DNA of 64,000 bases from Spirochaeta sp. UBA5339 (GCA_002408085.1 DHQL01000011.1:276725-340724), one strand, 5' to 3'. Positions 16,896 through 25,178 are shown, numbered from the stretch's first letter. The notes: generated by a model not told the origin, from the letters alone. A program made the numbers and translations.

Positions 16896-17348
16896 ATGGA
16901 GATCAGAACTGCCGAGCTGGATGATCTGAATAAAATCGCTGAACTTAAAATAAGAATGTTCGAAGAAGCCGGCCTGCTGAATCTTCTGGCCGATGATCAG
17001 GCACTTCTGATCCGCAGGAAGTACAGAGAGCTGTACAGGGCGAAGGAAGCCTGCCACTTTCTGATCACATCCGAAGACCGGATCATTGCCATGGCCGGAG
17101 GATTTGTCCGGAGAGATATTCCCTACTGTTTCTACAAAGAGGGCGGCAGGGGATTTATCGGCGATATGTTCACACAGCCGGAATTCAGAAACAGGGGCTA
17201 CGGGCGGTCACTGCTGATGGAAGCCATCAACTGGCTGAGATTTAAGGGGATGAAAAGCGCTGAACTTCTGGCTGCCGAAAAGGCACGGGACCTCTATTTG
17301 AAGGCCGGCTTTGTTTCCAACAGCGAAAGCCTTGTTCTCAAGCTCTGA
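16896..17348 (+). CDS. GNAT-family N-acetyltransferase
   Basis: 150 residues, a single GNAT domain: MEIRTAELDDLNKIAELKIRM at the start, a GFIGDMFTQPEFRNRGYGRSL acetyl-CoA loop and LLAAEKARDLYLKAGF near the end. A GGAG ribosome-binding site lies just upstream. It is unrelated in detail to the RimJ-like gene 12 bp upstream, though both may belong to the SorC transcript. Acceptor substrate unknown. Confidence 0.88.
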   Translation: MEIRTAELDDLNKIAELKIRMFEEAGLLNLLADDQALLIRRKYRELYRAKEACHFLITSEDRIIAMAGGFVRRDIPYCFYKEGGRGFIGDMFTQPEFRNRGYGRSLLMEAINWLRFKGMKSAELLAAEKARDLYLKAGFVSNSESLVLKL

Positions 17349-17507
17349 TTCCCTCTTGCCCCTCCGGCCTTATATTCCCTTGAATCTGTCATTCACTATT
17401 GATTAAAAAGTCCTTCCCCCCTGCCCCATATCATGCTATGTTTCTACTCAAAGAATCGGCTGTCATTAACCTGCCCGGCAGCCGGCCTTATTTTTCTCAG
17501 GAGTAAA

Positions 17508-17615
17508 ATGATGTTTGGAATTTCGGATCCGGTGATTATATTTGCCGTGGCGGGGACAGTGCTGTCTGCTGTCCTCTGTATTGTATATGGTCTTGTTATG
17601 TGGAACAGGGACTAG
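17508..17615 (+). CDS. Small symporter-accessory membrane protein (35 aa)
   Basis: A 35-residue protein starting at ATG 17508 (ATG 17511 equally possible) with CAGGAG 4-5 nt upstream. It has one hydrophobic segment (VIIFAVAGTVLSAVLCIVYG) and a short charged tail, NRD. It ends 3 bp before the sodium:solute symporter gene. A tiny one-segment protein directly before an SSS symporter is a recurring arrangement (symporter small accessory proteins), so I read it as a real gene and not a leader. It is too short for most gene finders. Confidence 0.8.
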   Translation: MMFGISDPVIIFAVAGTVLSAVLCIVYGLVMWNRD

Positions 17616-17618
17616 ACC

Positions 17619-19214
17619 ATGCTGGATATAATAATTATCGCCGTTTATCTGCTCATTACCGTTGGAATCGGGTACCTGGGTTACCGCCAGACGACAACCG
17701 CCAAGGACTACCTTGTGGGAGGAAGAACAATCCACCCCCTGATCATGGCTCTATCCTACGGAGCCACCTTTATCTCCACCTCCGCCATTGTCGGATTCGG
17801 GGGAGTTTCCGCACAGCTGGGAATGGGAATGATGTTTCTGGCCATGCTGACCATCCTGATCGGTATTTTCGTCGCCTTTGTCTTTTTCGGTAAACCCACC
17901 AGAAAGCTGGGACATGAGCTGAATGCCCACACCTTCCCGGAACTCTTCAACAAGAAATACAACAGCTCCTATCTGCAGGTCTTTATGGGGCTTCTGATCT
18001 TTATCTCCATGCCTTTCTATGCCGCCTCGGTAATGATTGGCGGTGCCAATATGCTCAGTGAATACTTCTCTGTCAATCCGACACTCTCCATCCTGGTCTT
18101 TGTTGTGATTGTTGCTGCCTACACCCTTTCGGGAGGACTGAAGAGCATTATGTACACCTCAGCCCTCCAGGCGGGAATTCTCTTTATTGCCATGATCGGT
18201 CTGATTTTTACAGCCTACTCACAGCTGGGAGGAGTAACCGAAGCGCATCTTGGGCTGACAAGACTCTATGAACAGCCCGATGTGCAGGAATCCATGGCAG
18301 GACTTACAGCGGGAGGCTTCCGTGGATGGACAGCCATGCCCGAGACAGGATCACCCATCTGGTGGAGCCTCGTAAGCTCCCTGATCCTGGGTGTAGGAAT
18401 CGGAGTTCTTGCCCAGCCCCAGCTGGTGGTCCGCTTTATGACAATCCGCTCAGGAAAGGAGCTGAACCGCGCCGTTCTCTCTGGAGGAATCTTTATCCTC
18501 TCCATGACAGGAGTCATCTTTATGGTGGGAGCCCTCTCCAACAGCCTCCTCTACCAGAAATTCGGTGTAGTTGCCATGGACTATGTTAAAGGGAGTGTAG
18601 ACCAGGTCATCCCGGCATTTATCTCCAACTACATGCCCTCCTGGTACGGCGCACTCTTTATGATGGCCATGGTGGCCGCCGCCATGTCCACCCTCTCCTC
18701 ACAGTTCCATACCATGGGGGCCGCAGCAGGCACCGATATCTACCAGGTAATCAGCTCAAGAAAAGAGGGAGCCCTCAGGGTCAACAGATATGCAACCTTC
18801 TTTGTAATTATCATATCCTCCCTGATCTCCCTGGTCTTCACAGGCTCCGCGATCGGCAACGCCTTTATCTCCAAAGGAACCATCCTCTTCTTCGAGATGA
18901 CTACCGTCTGCTTTCTCCCGGCTTATTTTGCGGCCCTCTATATCAAAAAAGTACCCACAAAAGCAGTTGAGTATCAGGTAACCATCGGTGCCGCTCTCTG
19001 GCTGATCTGGAGTCTCTTTATCGGCCCCAATGCAAAGGTACTGGGAGTCTGCCAGTTCCTCTTCGGAAAGTCCTCACTGGCAGAGGGAACCATTCTCCCC
19101 TCTGTGGGTGCCACCGTTGCGATTCTGCCCGTATCCATCATAATCCTCGGAGTTATGATTATTGCAGGACGCAAGAAAAGCGCCGCTGATACCGAAGAAG
19201 TTTCCGCTGCATAG
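17619..19214 (+). CDS. Sodium:solute symporter (SSS family)
   Basis: A 531-residue integral membrane protein with about 13 hydrophobic segments and SSS-family features: VGIGYLGYRQTTTAKDYLVG after helix 1, SYGATFISTSAIVGFGG, the GGLKSIMYTSALQAGI region and AAAMSTLSSQFHTMGAA with its Na+-site serines. It co-transports a solute with sodium. The substrate is not clear from sequence: sugars, organic acids and amino acids all occur among relatives. It follows the small accessory gene by 3 bp and is closed by a strong terminator, forming a two-gene unit. Confidence 0.94.
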   Translation: MLDIIIIAVYLLITVGIGYLGYRQTTTAKDYLVGGRTIHPLIMALSYGATFISTSAIVGFGGVSAQLGMGMMFLAMLTILIGIFVAFVFFGKPTRKLGHELNAHTFPELFNKKYNSSYLQVFMGLLIFISMPFYAASVMIGGANMLSEYFSVNPTLSILVFVVIVAAYTLSGGLKSIMYTSALQAGILFIAMIGLIFTAYSQLGGVTEAHLGLTRLYEQPDVQESMAGLTAGGFRGWTAMPETGSPIWWSLVSSLILGVGIGVLAQPQLVVRFMTIRSGKELNRAVLSGGIFILSMTGVIFMVGALSNSLLYQKFGVVAMDYVKGSVDQVIPAFISNYMPSWYGALFMMAMVAAAMSTLSSQFHTMGAAAGTDIYQVISSRKEGALRVNRYATFFVIIISSLISLVFTGSAIGNAFISKGTILFFEMTTVCFLPAYFAALYIKKVPTKAVEYQVTIGAALWLIWSLFIGPNAKVLGVCQFLFGKSSLAEGTILPSVGATVAILPVSIIILGVMIIAGRKKSAADTEEVSAA

Positions 19215-19234
19215 AACTCTTAATTAAACAACTG

Positions 19235-19270
19235 GCTGTATCCCGGAAGAATCGGGATACAGCTTTTTTT
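19235..19270 (+). terminator. Rho-independent terminator after the symporter
   Basis: The perfect 11-bp stem GCTGTATCCCG/CGGGATACAGC with a 7-nt loop is followed directly by seven T residues, a textbook intrinsic terminator on the plus strand. Confidence 0.93.
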
Positions 19271-19342
19271 GAACTTTTTCTGATTCCTGTCATTAATGCT
19301 ATATATTACAGAAAGATTTCAAAATCACCGGAGAAAACATCA

Positions 19343-19702
19343 ATGATGGGTCTGTTCGTTCTTTCATCCTTTTCCATTGCCTTTATACCGTCCCTTGTCC
19401 TCGGCCTCGCGGGGGGAGTAATATTCACAGTTCTGAGCTGCAGAAGCATGAAAAAAAACGGTATAGGGCATTCACTCTTTCTGGGAATCGTGGGAGGGGT
19501 GATCGGCCTGTTCACTGCCATGGCCCTGATTACCGGTGAAGCGGGGGCATATACGAGTCCTCCCGATGAGGATGTTTTCAACACCACATTTATGGTCGGG
19601 ATCTACAGCGGGCTTCTTCCGGGAATAGTTCTGGCCGGGGGAAGCTTCACACGTCTCCTTGCCATTCTCAAACACAAAGTGGAAAGTACAGAAAAGGCCT
19701 GA
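19343..19702 (+). CDS. Small membrane protein of unknown function
   Basis: 119 residues with three hydrophobic segments (about 3-31, 44-65 and 86-107) and a short acidic loop TSPPDEDVF between the second and third. I do not recognise the family. Glycine-rich helices (LGLAGGVIF, IVGGVIGLF, GLLPGIVLAGG) suggest tight packing or a small transporter or sensor-like module. CGGAG lies 9 nt before the ATG. It stands alone after the symporter terminator and before the P-loop kinase gene. It could be an oligomeric membrane protein. Confidence 0.7.
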   Translation: MMGLFVLSSFSIAFIPSLVLGLAGGVIFTVLSCRSMKKNGIGHSLFLGIVGGVIGLFTAMALITGEAGAYTSPPDEDVFNTTFMVGIYSGLLPGIVLAGGSFTRLLAILKHKVESTEKA

Positions 19703-19781
19703 CTCTCTCCGGCCGCAAGCAGTTCTACCGGAGATTCCTGAATCATGATATATTCTTATGATATTTTTCGGGAGGATTATC

Positions 19782-20342
19782 TTGTTTAAGGCAGAGAGGA
19801 AAGAGTTTAAAAGAATCCATATTATGGGCGCCTCGGGAACCGGAACGACCTCCCTGGCCCGGGAGCTCTGCAAGGCCCTACCCTTTCGTCACTTCGATTC
19901 AGATGACTACTTCTGGAAAAAGAAATTCACCGAACCTTCAGCTCCTGAGATAAGAGTGGCAGCCCTGGGCAGAGACCTTGAAAGCGCAGAATCATGGATT
20001 CTGTCGGGAGCCCTGATAGACTGGGGCAATCCGCTCATTCCCCTCTTCGACCTTGTGATATTTGTCTCCGTCTCCGATACTCTGAGATTGAAACGGCTGA
20101 AACTCCGGGAAGAGGAGCGCTATGGCAGCACCCTTGAACCTGGAAGGAAGAACCATAAAATGCACAGAGAGTTTATGGACTGGGCCTCATCCTATGAAAA
20201 GGGGGGCATGGAGATCAGAAGCAGAGTTCAGCAGGAATGCTGGCTAGAAAGGCTGAGCTGCCCTATACTGCGGATTCAAAACGACGGGCCCTTTGACGAG
20301 AGTCTCTGGCAGATTAGAGACTATCTTGGGGGTCATGCATGA
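19782..20342 (+). CDS. P-loop small-molecule kinase (adenylate-kinase-like)
   Basis: About 186 residues with a Walker A motif near the N-terminus (IHIMGASGTGTTSLARELC), a conserved HFDSDDYFW segment at the substrate-binding position, a VIFVSVSDTLRLKRLKLRE region typical of the LID/NMP-kinase-like family and a basic stretch after it. The chosen start is TTG 19782, because GGAGG sits 6 nt upstream; an ATG at 19758 has no such site. It resembles topology-modulation/FlaR-like AAA ATPases annotated as adenylate kinase. Substrate unknown. Its end overlaps the next start by 4 bp. Confidence 0.82.
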   Translation: MFKAERKEFKRIHIMGASGTGTTSLARELCKALPFRHFDSDDYFWKKKFTEPSAPEIRVAALGRDLESAESWILSGALIDWGNPLIPLFDLVIFVSVSDTLRLKRLKLREEERYGSTLEPGRKNHKMHREFMDWASSYEKGGMEIRSRVQQECWLERLSCPILRIQNDGPFDESLWQIRDYLGGHA

Positions 20343-20875
20343 AGAAAGAACCGAAAGGTAAAATGAAGAATATATTTATGATCTATTACGATCTTAGAAA
20401 GTACTCATTTATTGACCGGAAATATCCTTCCGATGAAAATCTTAAGCTCCTTTCGGAAATGCACCAAATCATAGAGAAAGAGATGAAGGGATTGGATGCC
20501 GGTCTCTACCGTCTCAATCTGGACACGGCTCTCTATTACTGCACAGATAAGAGAAAGGACAGCCTTTTTGAAGTACTGATGAGAACAAGAGAAAAGGTTA
20601 ATTCAGGGTTCCAGTCCCGGGGGATTCCTTCGACCTTGAGCATAGCCTGCGCCTATGGACCCGGATGGTCGGGATGGATTGAACTGGAAAAAGAGAAAGT
20701 ATTCAACCTGGGGGGAGAGGTCTGTTCCCTGTTTCAGAAAACACTGACAGCTATGGAGAATGATAAGCGCCTCTTTGACAGTGTCTGCTTTCATCACCTG
20801 GCTGCAGGGCAGACAGAGAAAAACTTGTTTTCAGCATCCCTGAGTGTTATGGGAGAGGAGTTTTACTATGTATGA
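20339..20875 (+). CDS. Hypothetical protein, possible degenerate class III nucleotidyl cyclase domain
   Basis: 178 residues without a clear family match. Its order of motifs resembles a class III cyclase: IFMIYYDLRKYSFID early (compare the first metal-binding aspartate in the DI-gfT motif), LYRLNLDTALYYC at the second aspartate position, STLSIACAYGPGWSG as the central strand and VFNLGGEVCSLFQKTL where cyclases have the N-x3-R motif. The asparagine and arginine of that last motif are absent, so it is probably inactive or not a cyclase. It overlaps the kinase gene by 4 bp and lies 8 bp before the ACT-domain gene. Confidence 0.55.
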   Translation: MKKEPKGKMKNIFMIYYDLRKYSFIDRKYPSDENLKLLSEMHQIIEKEMKGLDAGLYRLNLDTALYYCTDKRKDSLFEVLMRTREKVNSGFQSRGIPSTLSIACAYGPGWSGWIELEKEKVFNLGGEVCSLFQKTLTAMENDKRLFDSVCFHHLAAGQTEKNLFSASLSVMGEEFYYV

Positions 20876-20883
20876 GGTGAAAT

Positions 20884-21285
20884 ATGTCCGGTGAAACAGA
20901 TCTGCAGAAGCTTATCAGCTCCATGTCTCCGCAGCTTAAAGAGGGGGAGTATGTCTTTCTCACGGTTCAAGGCAGCTACGGTGATTATTCTGAACTGGAA
21001 CCTCTAGCCTCCTTCCGGGAGATCGAGGGGCTGACCCTGATTGTCCCTGCCGACAGGGCTGCTGATGCAGGATGGAAGGATGAGCCCCCATTCCGGATGA
21101 TCACACTGAATGTTCACTCCAGCCTGAACGCCGTCGGCCTGACCGCCGCGGTCTCATCAAAACTGGCGGAGGATGGCATCAGCGCCAATGTGGTCGCCGC
21201 CTTCTATCATGACCATATCTTTGTACAGGCCTCTCTGGCAGAGAGGGCACTGGAATCCCTGAAAGAACTGTCTGGAATGCCCTAA
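20884..21285 (+). CDS. ACT-domain protein (DUF2241/CASTOR-like type)
   Basis: 133 residues. The C-terminal half is an ACT-type fold: FRMITLNVHSSLNAVGLTAA, then ISANVVAAFYHDHIFV. The N-terminal half (LKEGEYVFLTVQGSYGDYSE) is the companion domain of the ACT_7/DUF2241 family. These proteins bind amino acids or other small ligands, and some occur as stand-alone regulators or N-terminal parts of acetyltransferases. Its end shares one base with the next gene's start, showing tight coupling. Ligand unknown. Confidence 0.85.
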   Translation: MSGETDLQKLISSMSPQLKEGEYVFLTVQGSYGDYSELEPLASFREIEGLTLIVPADRAADAGWKDEPPFRMITLNVHSSLNAVGLTAAVSSKLAEDGISANVVAAFYHDHIFVQASLAERALESLKELSGMP

Positions 21286-21725
21286 TGAAAAGAGACTACC
21301 GCTGGAAGTACAGGAAACTGGAGGGGGTCTGCTGGAACACCCTCCCCGCCGGAATGATCCGGTCCTATCTGGATGGATTTATCCGCAGTGAGTGGATTCA
21401 GGACAGCAGGGAGTTTCCCGACCAGCCCTGGACTCCCGAGTGGCTGGAGCAGCTCTCCCGGTTGAGTTTCAGTCTGAAAAAAATCTCATTGGAGGGGATT
21501 ATACTGAGGAAAGATCTGATGAGCTATAATACTCCGCAGGATAACTTTGCCCGCAGCCTGGAGATCAGAGCCGATGAACTGCAGGAATCCTTCCGTCGTG
21601 GAGTATCACTGGAACCGCTTCTTATTAACGGTGAGACAATGGAGCTGATGGACGGCTATACCCGCTACACGGTTCTGAAGAGAGAGGGGATTCAAAAGGT
21701 ATGGGTTTACAGGGGAATGAAATGA
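21285..21725 (+). CDS. Hypothetical protein with ParB-like C-terminal segment
   Basis: 146 residues. The N-terminal part (MKRDYRWKYRKLEGVCWNTL) is not recognisable. The C-terminal part (SLEPLLINGETMELMDGYTR, then YTVLKREGIQKVWVYRG) is laid out like the ParB/sulfiredoxin nuclease-fold motif 'value, then D-G-x-T-R', as in free-standing ParB-like domain proteins. No HTH follows, so it is not a partition protein. It lies in a run of small genes: ACT-domain upstream, GNAT downstream with an ATGA overlap. Function unknown. Confidence 0.65.
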   Translation: MKRDYRWKYRKLEGVCWNTLPAGMIRSYLDGFIRSEWIQDSREFPDQPWTPEWLEQLSRLSFSLKKISLEGIILRKDLMSYNTPQDNFARSLEIRADELQESFRRGVSLEPLLINGETMELMDGYTRYTVLKREGIQKVWVYRGMK

Positions 21726-22156
21726 ACATCTCCACTATGACAATAGACGACTACCATGACGCCTTCGCCCTCTGGAACACCACAGCAGGCATGGGTCTGC
21801 GGAGTCTGGATGATTCAAAGCAGGGAATTGAGGCCTTTCTGAAGCGGAACCCGGAGACCTCCTTTGTCTGCCGGAGTTCCGAAGGAGAGCTCTGGGGAGT
21901 CATTCTCTGCGGCCATGACGGCCGGAGAGGGTATATCTACCACGCCGCTGTAAAGGAGTCCTGCCGGAACCGGGGCATCGGCCGCCGTCTGGTGGACACA
22001 GTCAAGGAGGCTCTGGAAAAAGAGGGAATTAAGAAGGCGGCCCTTGTGGTCTATGCTGACAATGAATCAGGAAACGCCTTTTGGGAGTCCCTGGGATTTA
22101 CCCTGAGGGAGGATCTGCACTACCGCAACCTCTCTCTCGATCAGAACAATGTCTAA
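21722..22156 (+). CDS. GNAT-family N-acetyltransferase
   Basis: 144 residues from ATG 21722, which overlaps the previous stop as ATGA; an in-frame ATG at 21701 would add 7 residues inside the previous gene. It is a GNAT domain with MTIDDYHDAFALWNTTAGMG at the N-terminus, IYHAAVKESCRNRGIGRRLV for acetyl-CoA and NAFWESLGFTLREDL near the end. The opening resembles YpeA-like acetyltransferases. It overlaps the DUF1232 gene by 8 bp. Confidence 0.9.
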   Translation: MNISTMTIDDYHDAFALWNTTAGMGLRSLDDSKQGIEAFLKRNPETSFVCRSSEGELWGVILCGHDGRRGYIYHAAVKESCRNRGIGRRLVDTVKEALEKEGIKKAALVVYADNESGNAFWESLGFTLREDLHYRNLSLDQNNV

Positions 22157-22523
22157 AGAAAGGATGGAGGCCCTGAAGGCGAGGGCGCGGAAACTGAAAA
22201 ATGAGATCACCGCCGTCTACTACGCCTATGGCAATGCCAGGACTCCCCGGGGCCCGAAGACAGTCATAGCCCTGACACTCTTTCTGGCCCTTAGTCCCAT
22301 AGACCTGATTCCCGATTTTATCCCCGTACTGGGTTATCTGGATGACCTGATTATAATCCCCTTTCTTCTGGCCTGGTCGATCCGGCTGATCCCTCCGGAG
22401 GTAATGGAGGAGTCCAGAAGAAAAGCAGAAGAGAAACCTCTTAAGCTTTCTTTGAAATCATTGAGGAAAAAATTCAGATCCGACCCTGATGCTTCAGATA
22501 CCAGAACCAGCACTGAACCATAA
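22149..22523 (+). CDS. YkvA-type DUF1232 membrane protein
   Basis: 124 residues with the DUF1232 signature LSPIDLIPDFIPVLGYLDD followed by a hydrophobic stretch (LIIIPFLLAWSIRLIP). The N-terminal 35 residues are basic and helical, and the C-terminal 35 are charged. Function is unknown for the family. It overlaps the GNAT gene by 8 bp and overlaps the end of the opposite-strand Nudix gene by 50 bp, so the two transcripts run into each other. Confidence 0.9.
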   Translation: MSKERMEALKARARKLKNEITAVYYAYGNARTPRGPKTVIALTLFLALSPIDLIPDFIPVLGYLDDLIIIPFLLAWSIRLIPPEVMEESRRKAEEKPLKLSLKSLRKKFRSDPDASDTRTSTEP

Positions 22524-23046
22524 TGGCCGAGTCGTACTCACCCTTCCCCATATTCTCCGAGACCTGAGAGAAGCTCTCCTCACGCCACTGAAGAAACTCG
22601 TTGTCATCCAGTTCCAGCTCGTGAGTTCTCTTAAGTCCCCTGGCCAGAAAGCTGGTAGACCGATTGCTCATAAAGGCGGGATTGGGGTTGATGGTGCCGA
22701 TCTCTATCATCTCGTCGGCTGTAAAACCGGTCTCCTCCCTGAGTTCACGAACAGCCGCATCAAGAGCAGTTTCACCGGGGTCGACCACTCCCGCAGGAAA
22801 CTCGCAGGACATGGCACCGCTGCCGTGGCGGAATTGACGGACCATCAGAAAGCCGGGCTCCGCGCTGCCCTCTGCCGGGGGAAGCTCGGGAATCACCGTA
22901 ACCCAGTCGGGGGATTGGCAGACCACCATGGGCTGCTCTCTTCCATCGGGACTCTCCCGGTGCACCTGGTCAATGGAGAAGATCGGCCCCTTCCAGACCT
23001 CCTTCTTCACTCCCTTGTCTTTCCACATCAGTTCTTTGTCGCTCAT
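22474..23046 (-). CDS. Nudix hydrolase (ADP-ribose pyrophosphatase-like)
   Basis: 190 residues with a full Nudix box (GETALDAAVRELREETGF) and a preceding strand VRQFRHGSGAMSCEFPAGVV, close to the ADP-ribose/nucleotide-sugar pyrophosphatase group. It would hydrolyse a nucleoside diphosphate linked to another group, using Mg2+. The start overlaps the end of the KamA-like gene by 4 bp, so both belong to one minus-strand transcript. Its last 50 bp lie opposite the DUF1232 gene. Confidence 0.92.
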   Translation of the reverse strand: MSDKELMWKDKGVKKEVWKGPIFSIDQVHRESPDGREQPMVVCQSPDWVTVIPELPPAEGSAEPGFLMVRQFRHGSGAMSCEFPAGVVDPGETALDAAVRELREETGFTADEMIEIGTINPNPAFMSNRSTSFLARGLKRTHELELDDNEFLQWREESFSQVSENMGKGEYDSAIMVQCWFWYLKHQGRI

Positions 23047-24068
23047 CTGTCCTCTCTCGGATATATATAAAGTTCTTTGCTCTCTTCGCTGTTCTTAAAA
23101 ACATAGCCCTCTTCCCGCTCTTCCACAAGAAGGCTCCGGCTTAAGGGGATCTTCCCTCCCCCGCCGGGAAGGTCCACGGCGTAGGTCGGCAAGGCCAGTC
23201 CGGACACCTTCAGCCTCAGCTCATCCATTATCTTCCAGCCCCTCTCCAGGGGGGCCCTGAAATGGGAGGTTCCCCGGGCCAGATCGCCCTGGAAGAGGTA
23301 GTAGGGTTTCACACCTTCGGCAAGAAGCTGCTGAAACAGGGCCGCCAGAATGTCAGAGTCATCGTTAATTCCACTCAGGAGGACTGACTGATTGACCATG
23401 GGTATCCCGGCTTCTCTGATCCGCTTCAGAGCACTGCGGCTGTCATGTGTCAGTTCGTCGGGATGGTTGAACTGAATCACCATCCACAGAGGATGATTCT
23501 CCTTAAGAAGATCCAGAAGCTCCTGATCAATCCGGTCAGGCAGGACTGCAGGCACTCTGGTGGCCATTCTGAAAATTATATTTTGATTGGTCAGTCCCCC
23601 CCGGAACCGTCCGAGTATATCCCGTAAATATCCTGTAGACAGGGTCAGAGGATCACCCCCGGTGATCAGGATTTCCTGAACTTCGGGATGAGAATTTACA
23701 TAGTCTATAACCTGCTCACACTCTGAGGTGGTCAGATTGCGGTGGTTTTTGCCCGTGAAGGAGCGCCTGAAACAGTGACGGCAGTGGAGAGCACAGCTGT
23801 CGGTCAGCAGCAGGGCGATCCTGTTACGGTAACGGTGCACCATTCTTGGAAGAGGAGAGTGAATCTCCTCGGAGAGGGGATCAGGACTCTCTGAATCAAG
23901 GAATTCCAGCTCCGCCGATCTGGGTACAACCTGCCTCCGCAGGGCCTCTGATTCTGATGCCAGGGCCAGGTAGTAGGGAGTTCCCTTAAAGGCCAGCTTC
24001 TCACCCTCTGCCTCAAACCAGGCCTTCTCCTCGGGCCGGAGTTCCATATAATCCTCGATTTCCGTCAT
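23043..24068 (-). CDS. KamA-family radical SAM aminomutase-like protein
   Basis: 341 residues with the radical SAM cluster motif CALHCRHC (CxxxCxxC), an EILITGGDPLTL GGDP motif, FNHPDELTHDSRSALKRI, a QSVLLSGINDD segment and DLPGGGGKIPLS near the PLP-binding part. These mark the lysine 2,3-aminomutase family. At 341 residues it is shorter than true lysine 2,3-aminomutase (about 416) and closer to EpmB, which modifies elongation factor P. Either is possible. It heads a two-gene minus-strand unit with the Nudix gene and faces the serine acetyltransferase gene. A possible promoter places TATGAT 6 nt before the ATG. Confidence 0.88.
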   Translation of the reverse strand: MTEIEDYMELRPEEKAWFEAEGEKLAFKGTPYYLALASESEALRRQVVPRSAELEFLDSESPDPLSEEIHSPLPRMVHRYRNRIALLLTDSCALHCRHCFRRSFTGKNHRNLTTSECEQVIDYVNSHPEVQEILITGGDPLTLSTGYLRDILGRFRGGLTNQNIIFRMATRVPAVLPDRIDQELLDLLKENHPLWMVIQFNHPDELTHDSRSALKRIREAGIPMVNQSVLLSGINDDSDILAALFQQLLAEGVKPYYLFQGDLARGTSHFRAPLERGWKIMDELRLKVSGLALPTYAVDLPGGGGKIPLSRSLLVEEREEGYVFKNSEESKELYIYPREDR

Positions 24069-24074
24069 GGGCCT

Positions 24075-24103
24075 ATCATACTGAAACCTTGACTTTTGAT
24101 AAA
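24075..24103 (-). promoter_or_regulatory. Predicted promoter of the KamA-like/Nudix genes, interleaved with the cysE promoter
   Basis: On the minus strand, -35 TTTATC (24098-24103) and -10 TATGAT (24075-24080) are 17 nt apart. The -10 box ends 6 nt before the ATG, implying an almost leaderless transcript. It overlaps the opposite-strand promoter at 24089-24117. Confidence 0.4.
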
Positions 24104-24117
24104 CTGAATTCTATGGT
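24089..24117 (+). promoter_or_regulatory. Predicted promoter of cysE
   Basis: -35 TTGACT (24089-24094) and -10 TATGGT (24112-24117) with a 17-nt spacer. It would start transcription near 24125, after the ATG at 24113, which would favour the later ATG at 24140 as the true start. Confidence 0.4.
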
Positions 24118-25051
24118 GGAACCGGGGAATAAAAGAGATATGATCAGAGAAATTGAACGAATCAGCACCGAAATTATCAGCACACTGCGGGACAAAGAGG
24201 GGTGCAATCACCTCAACGGTCCCAATCTGCCCTCAAGACAGAGCGTAATTGATATAATCGCCACCCTTGAATCCATCATCTTTCCGGGATTTCAGGAGGA
24301 CGAGGCCCTTGAGGATGAATATCTCAGCTTCAATATCGGCGGTAAGCTGCTGCGCTCCGCCCAGGACCTGATCTCGGAGATATCCAAGAGTCTCAACTGC
24401 CGTCAGGACCCCTGCAGAAACGACGGGGATTATGAACTTAACGATGCGGAAGCCTCGGTTCTGGCCCTCCGTTTTCTGTCAAAGATCCCTGAAATCAGGG
24501 AGATGGTGATGAAGGATGTCACCGCTGCTCTGAAAGGGGACCCCGCCGCCAGAAGCCGGGAAGAGGTAATCCTCTCCTACCCCGGACTGGAAGCCATCAC
24601 CGTACACCGCATGGCTCATGAGCTCTACATGATGAATGTCCCCCTGATTCCCCGTATGATGAATGAACATATTCACCGGAAAACGGGTATTGATATCCAT
24701 CCGGGAGCCACCATCGGGGAGTCCTTCTTTATCGACCATGGAACCGGTGTTGTTATCGGAGAGACCACCTGCATCGGTAAAAACTGCAAGGTCTACCAGG
24801 GAGTCACACTGGGAGCCCTGAGTGTAAAAAAGGAAGAGGCCAACAAGAAGAGACACCCCACCCTGGAAGACAACGTGACCATCTATGCGGGAGCCACGAT
24901 TCTGGGAGGAAATACGGTAATCGGAAAGAACACGGTTATCGGCGGTAATGTCTGGATCACCTCCTCCATTCCCGAAGACAGCCTGGTCTACAACCGCCCT
25001 GCAGAGTACATTCTGAAGAACAGATACGCCAGCCAGAATTCCGATTCCTGA
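24113..25051 (+). CDS. cysE: Serine O-acetyltransferase (EpsC/CysE type)
   Basis: About 312 residues. The N-terminal helical domain resembles EpsC-like serine acetyltransferases (REIERISTEIISTLRDKEG). The C-terminal left-handed beta-helix has the family's active-site run HPGATIGESFFIDHGTGVVI, then ETTCIGKNCKVYQGVTLGAL. It makes O-acetylserine from serine and acetyl-CoA, the first step of cysteine synthesis. A predicted promoter overlaps ATG 24113, so ATG 24140 may be the real start. The gene is divergent from the KamA-like gene with only 44 bp between. Confidence 0.92.
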   Translation: MVEPGNKRDMIREIERISTEIISTLRDKEGCNHLNGPNLPSRQSVIDIIATLESIIFPGFQEDEALEDEYLSFNIGGKLLRSAQDLISEISKSLNCRQDPCRNDGDYELNDAEASVLALRFLSKIPEIREMVMKDVTAALKGDPAARSREEVILSYPGLEAITVHRMAHELYMMNVPLIPRMMNEHIHRKTGIDIHPGATIGESFFIDHGTGVVIGETTCIGKNCKVYQGVTLGALSVKKEEANKKRHPTLEDNVTIYAGATILGGNTVIGKNTVIGGNVWITSSIPEDSLVYNRPAEYILKNRYASQNSDS

Positions 25052-25076
25052 GGCACCTCTCCGGAAGATTATCCTG

Positions 25077-25098
25077 GCAGGGCAGGCTCCTGCCCTGC
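25077..25098. repeat. Strong GC hairpin after cysE
   Basis: The 9-bp perfect arms GCAGGGCAG and CTGCCCTGC with a 4-nt loop lie 26 bp after cysE. No T run follows, so it may stabilise the 3' end or be a small dispersed hairpin, not a standard terminator. Confidence 0.55.
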
Positions 25099-25178
25099 GT
25101 AAGTCCGCGTTCCTGAAATCTTGCGTTCCCATTTCATCCGTCCTATGATAGTAGGTATATAAAAATGAGGAGTGTACC

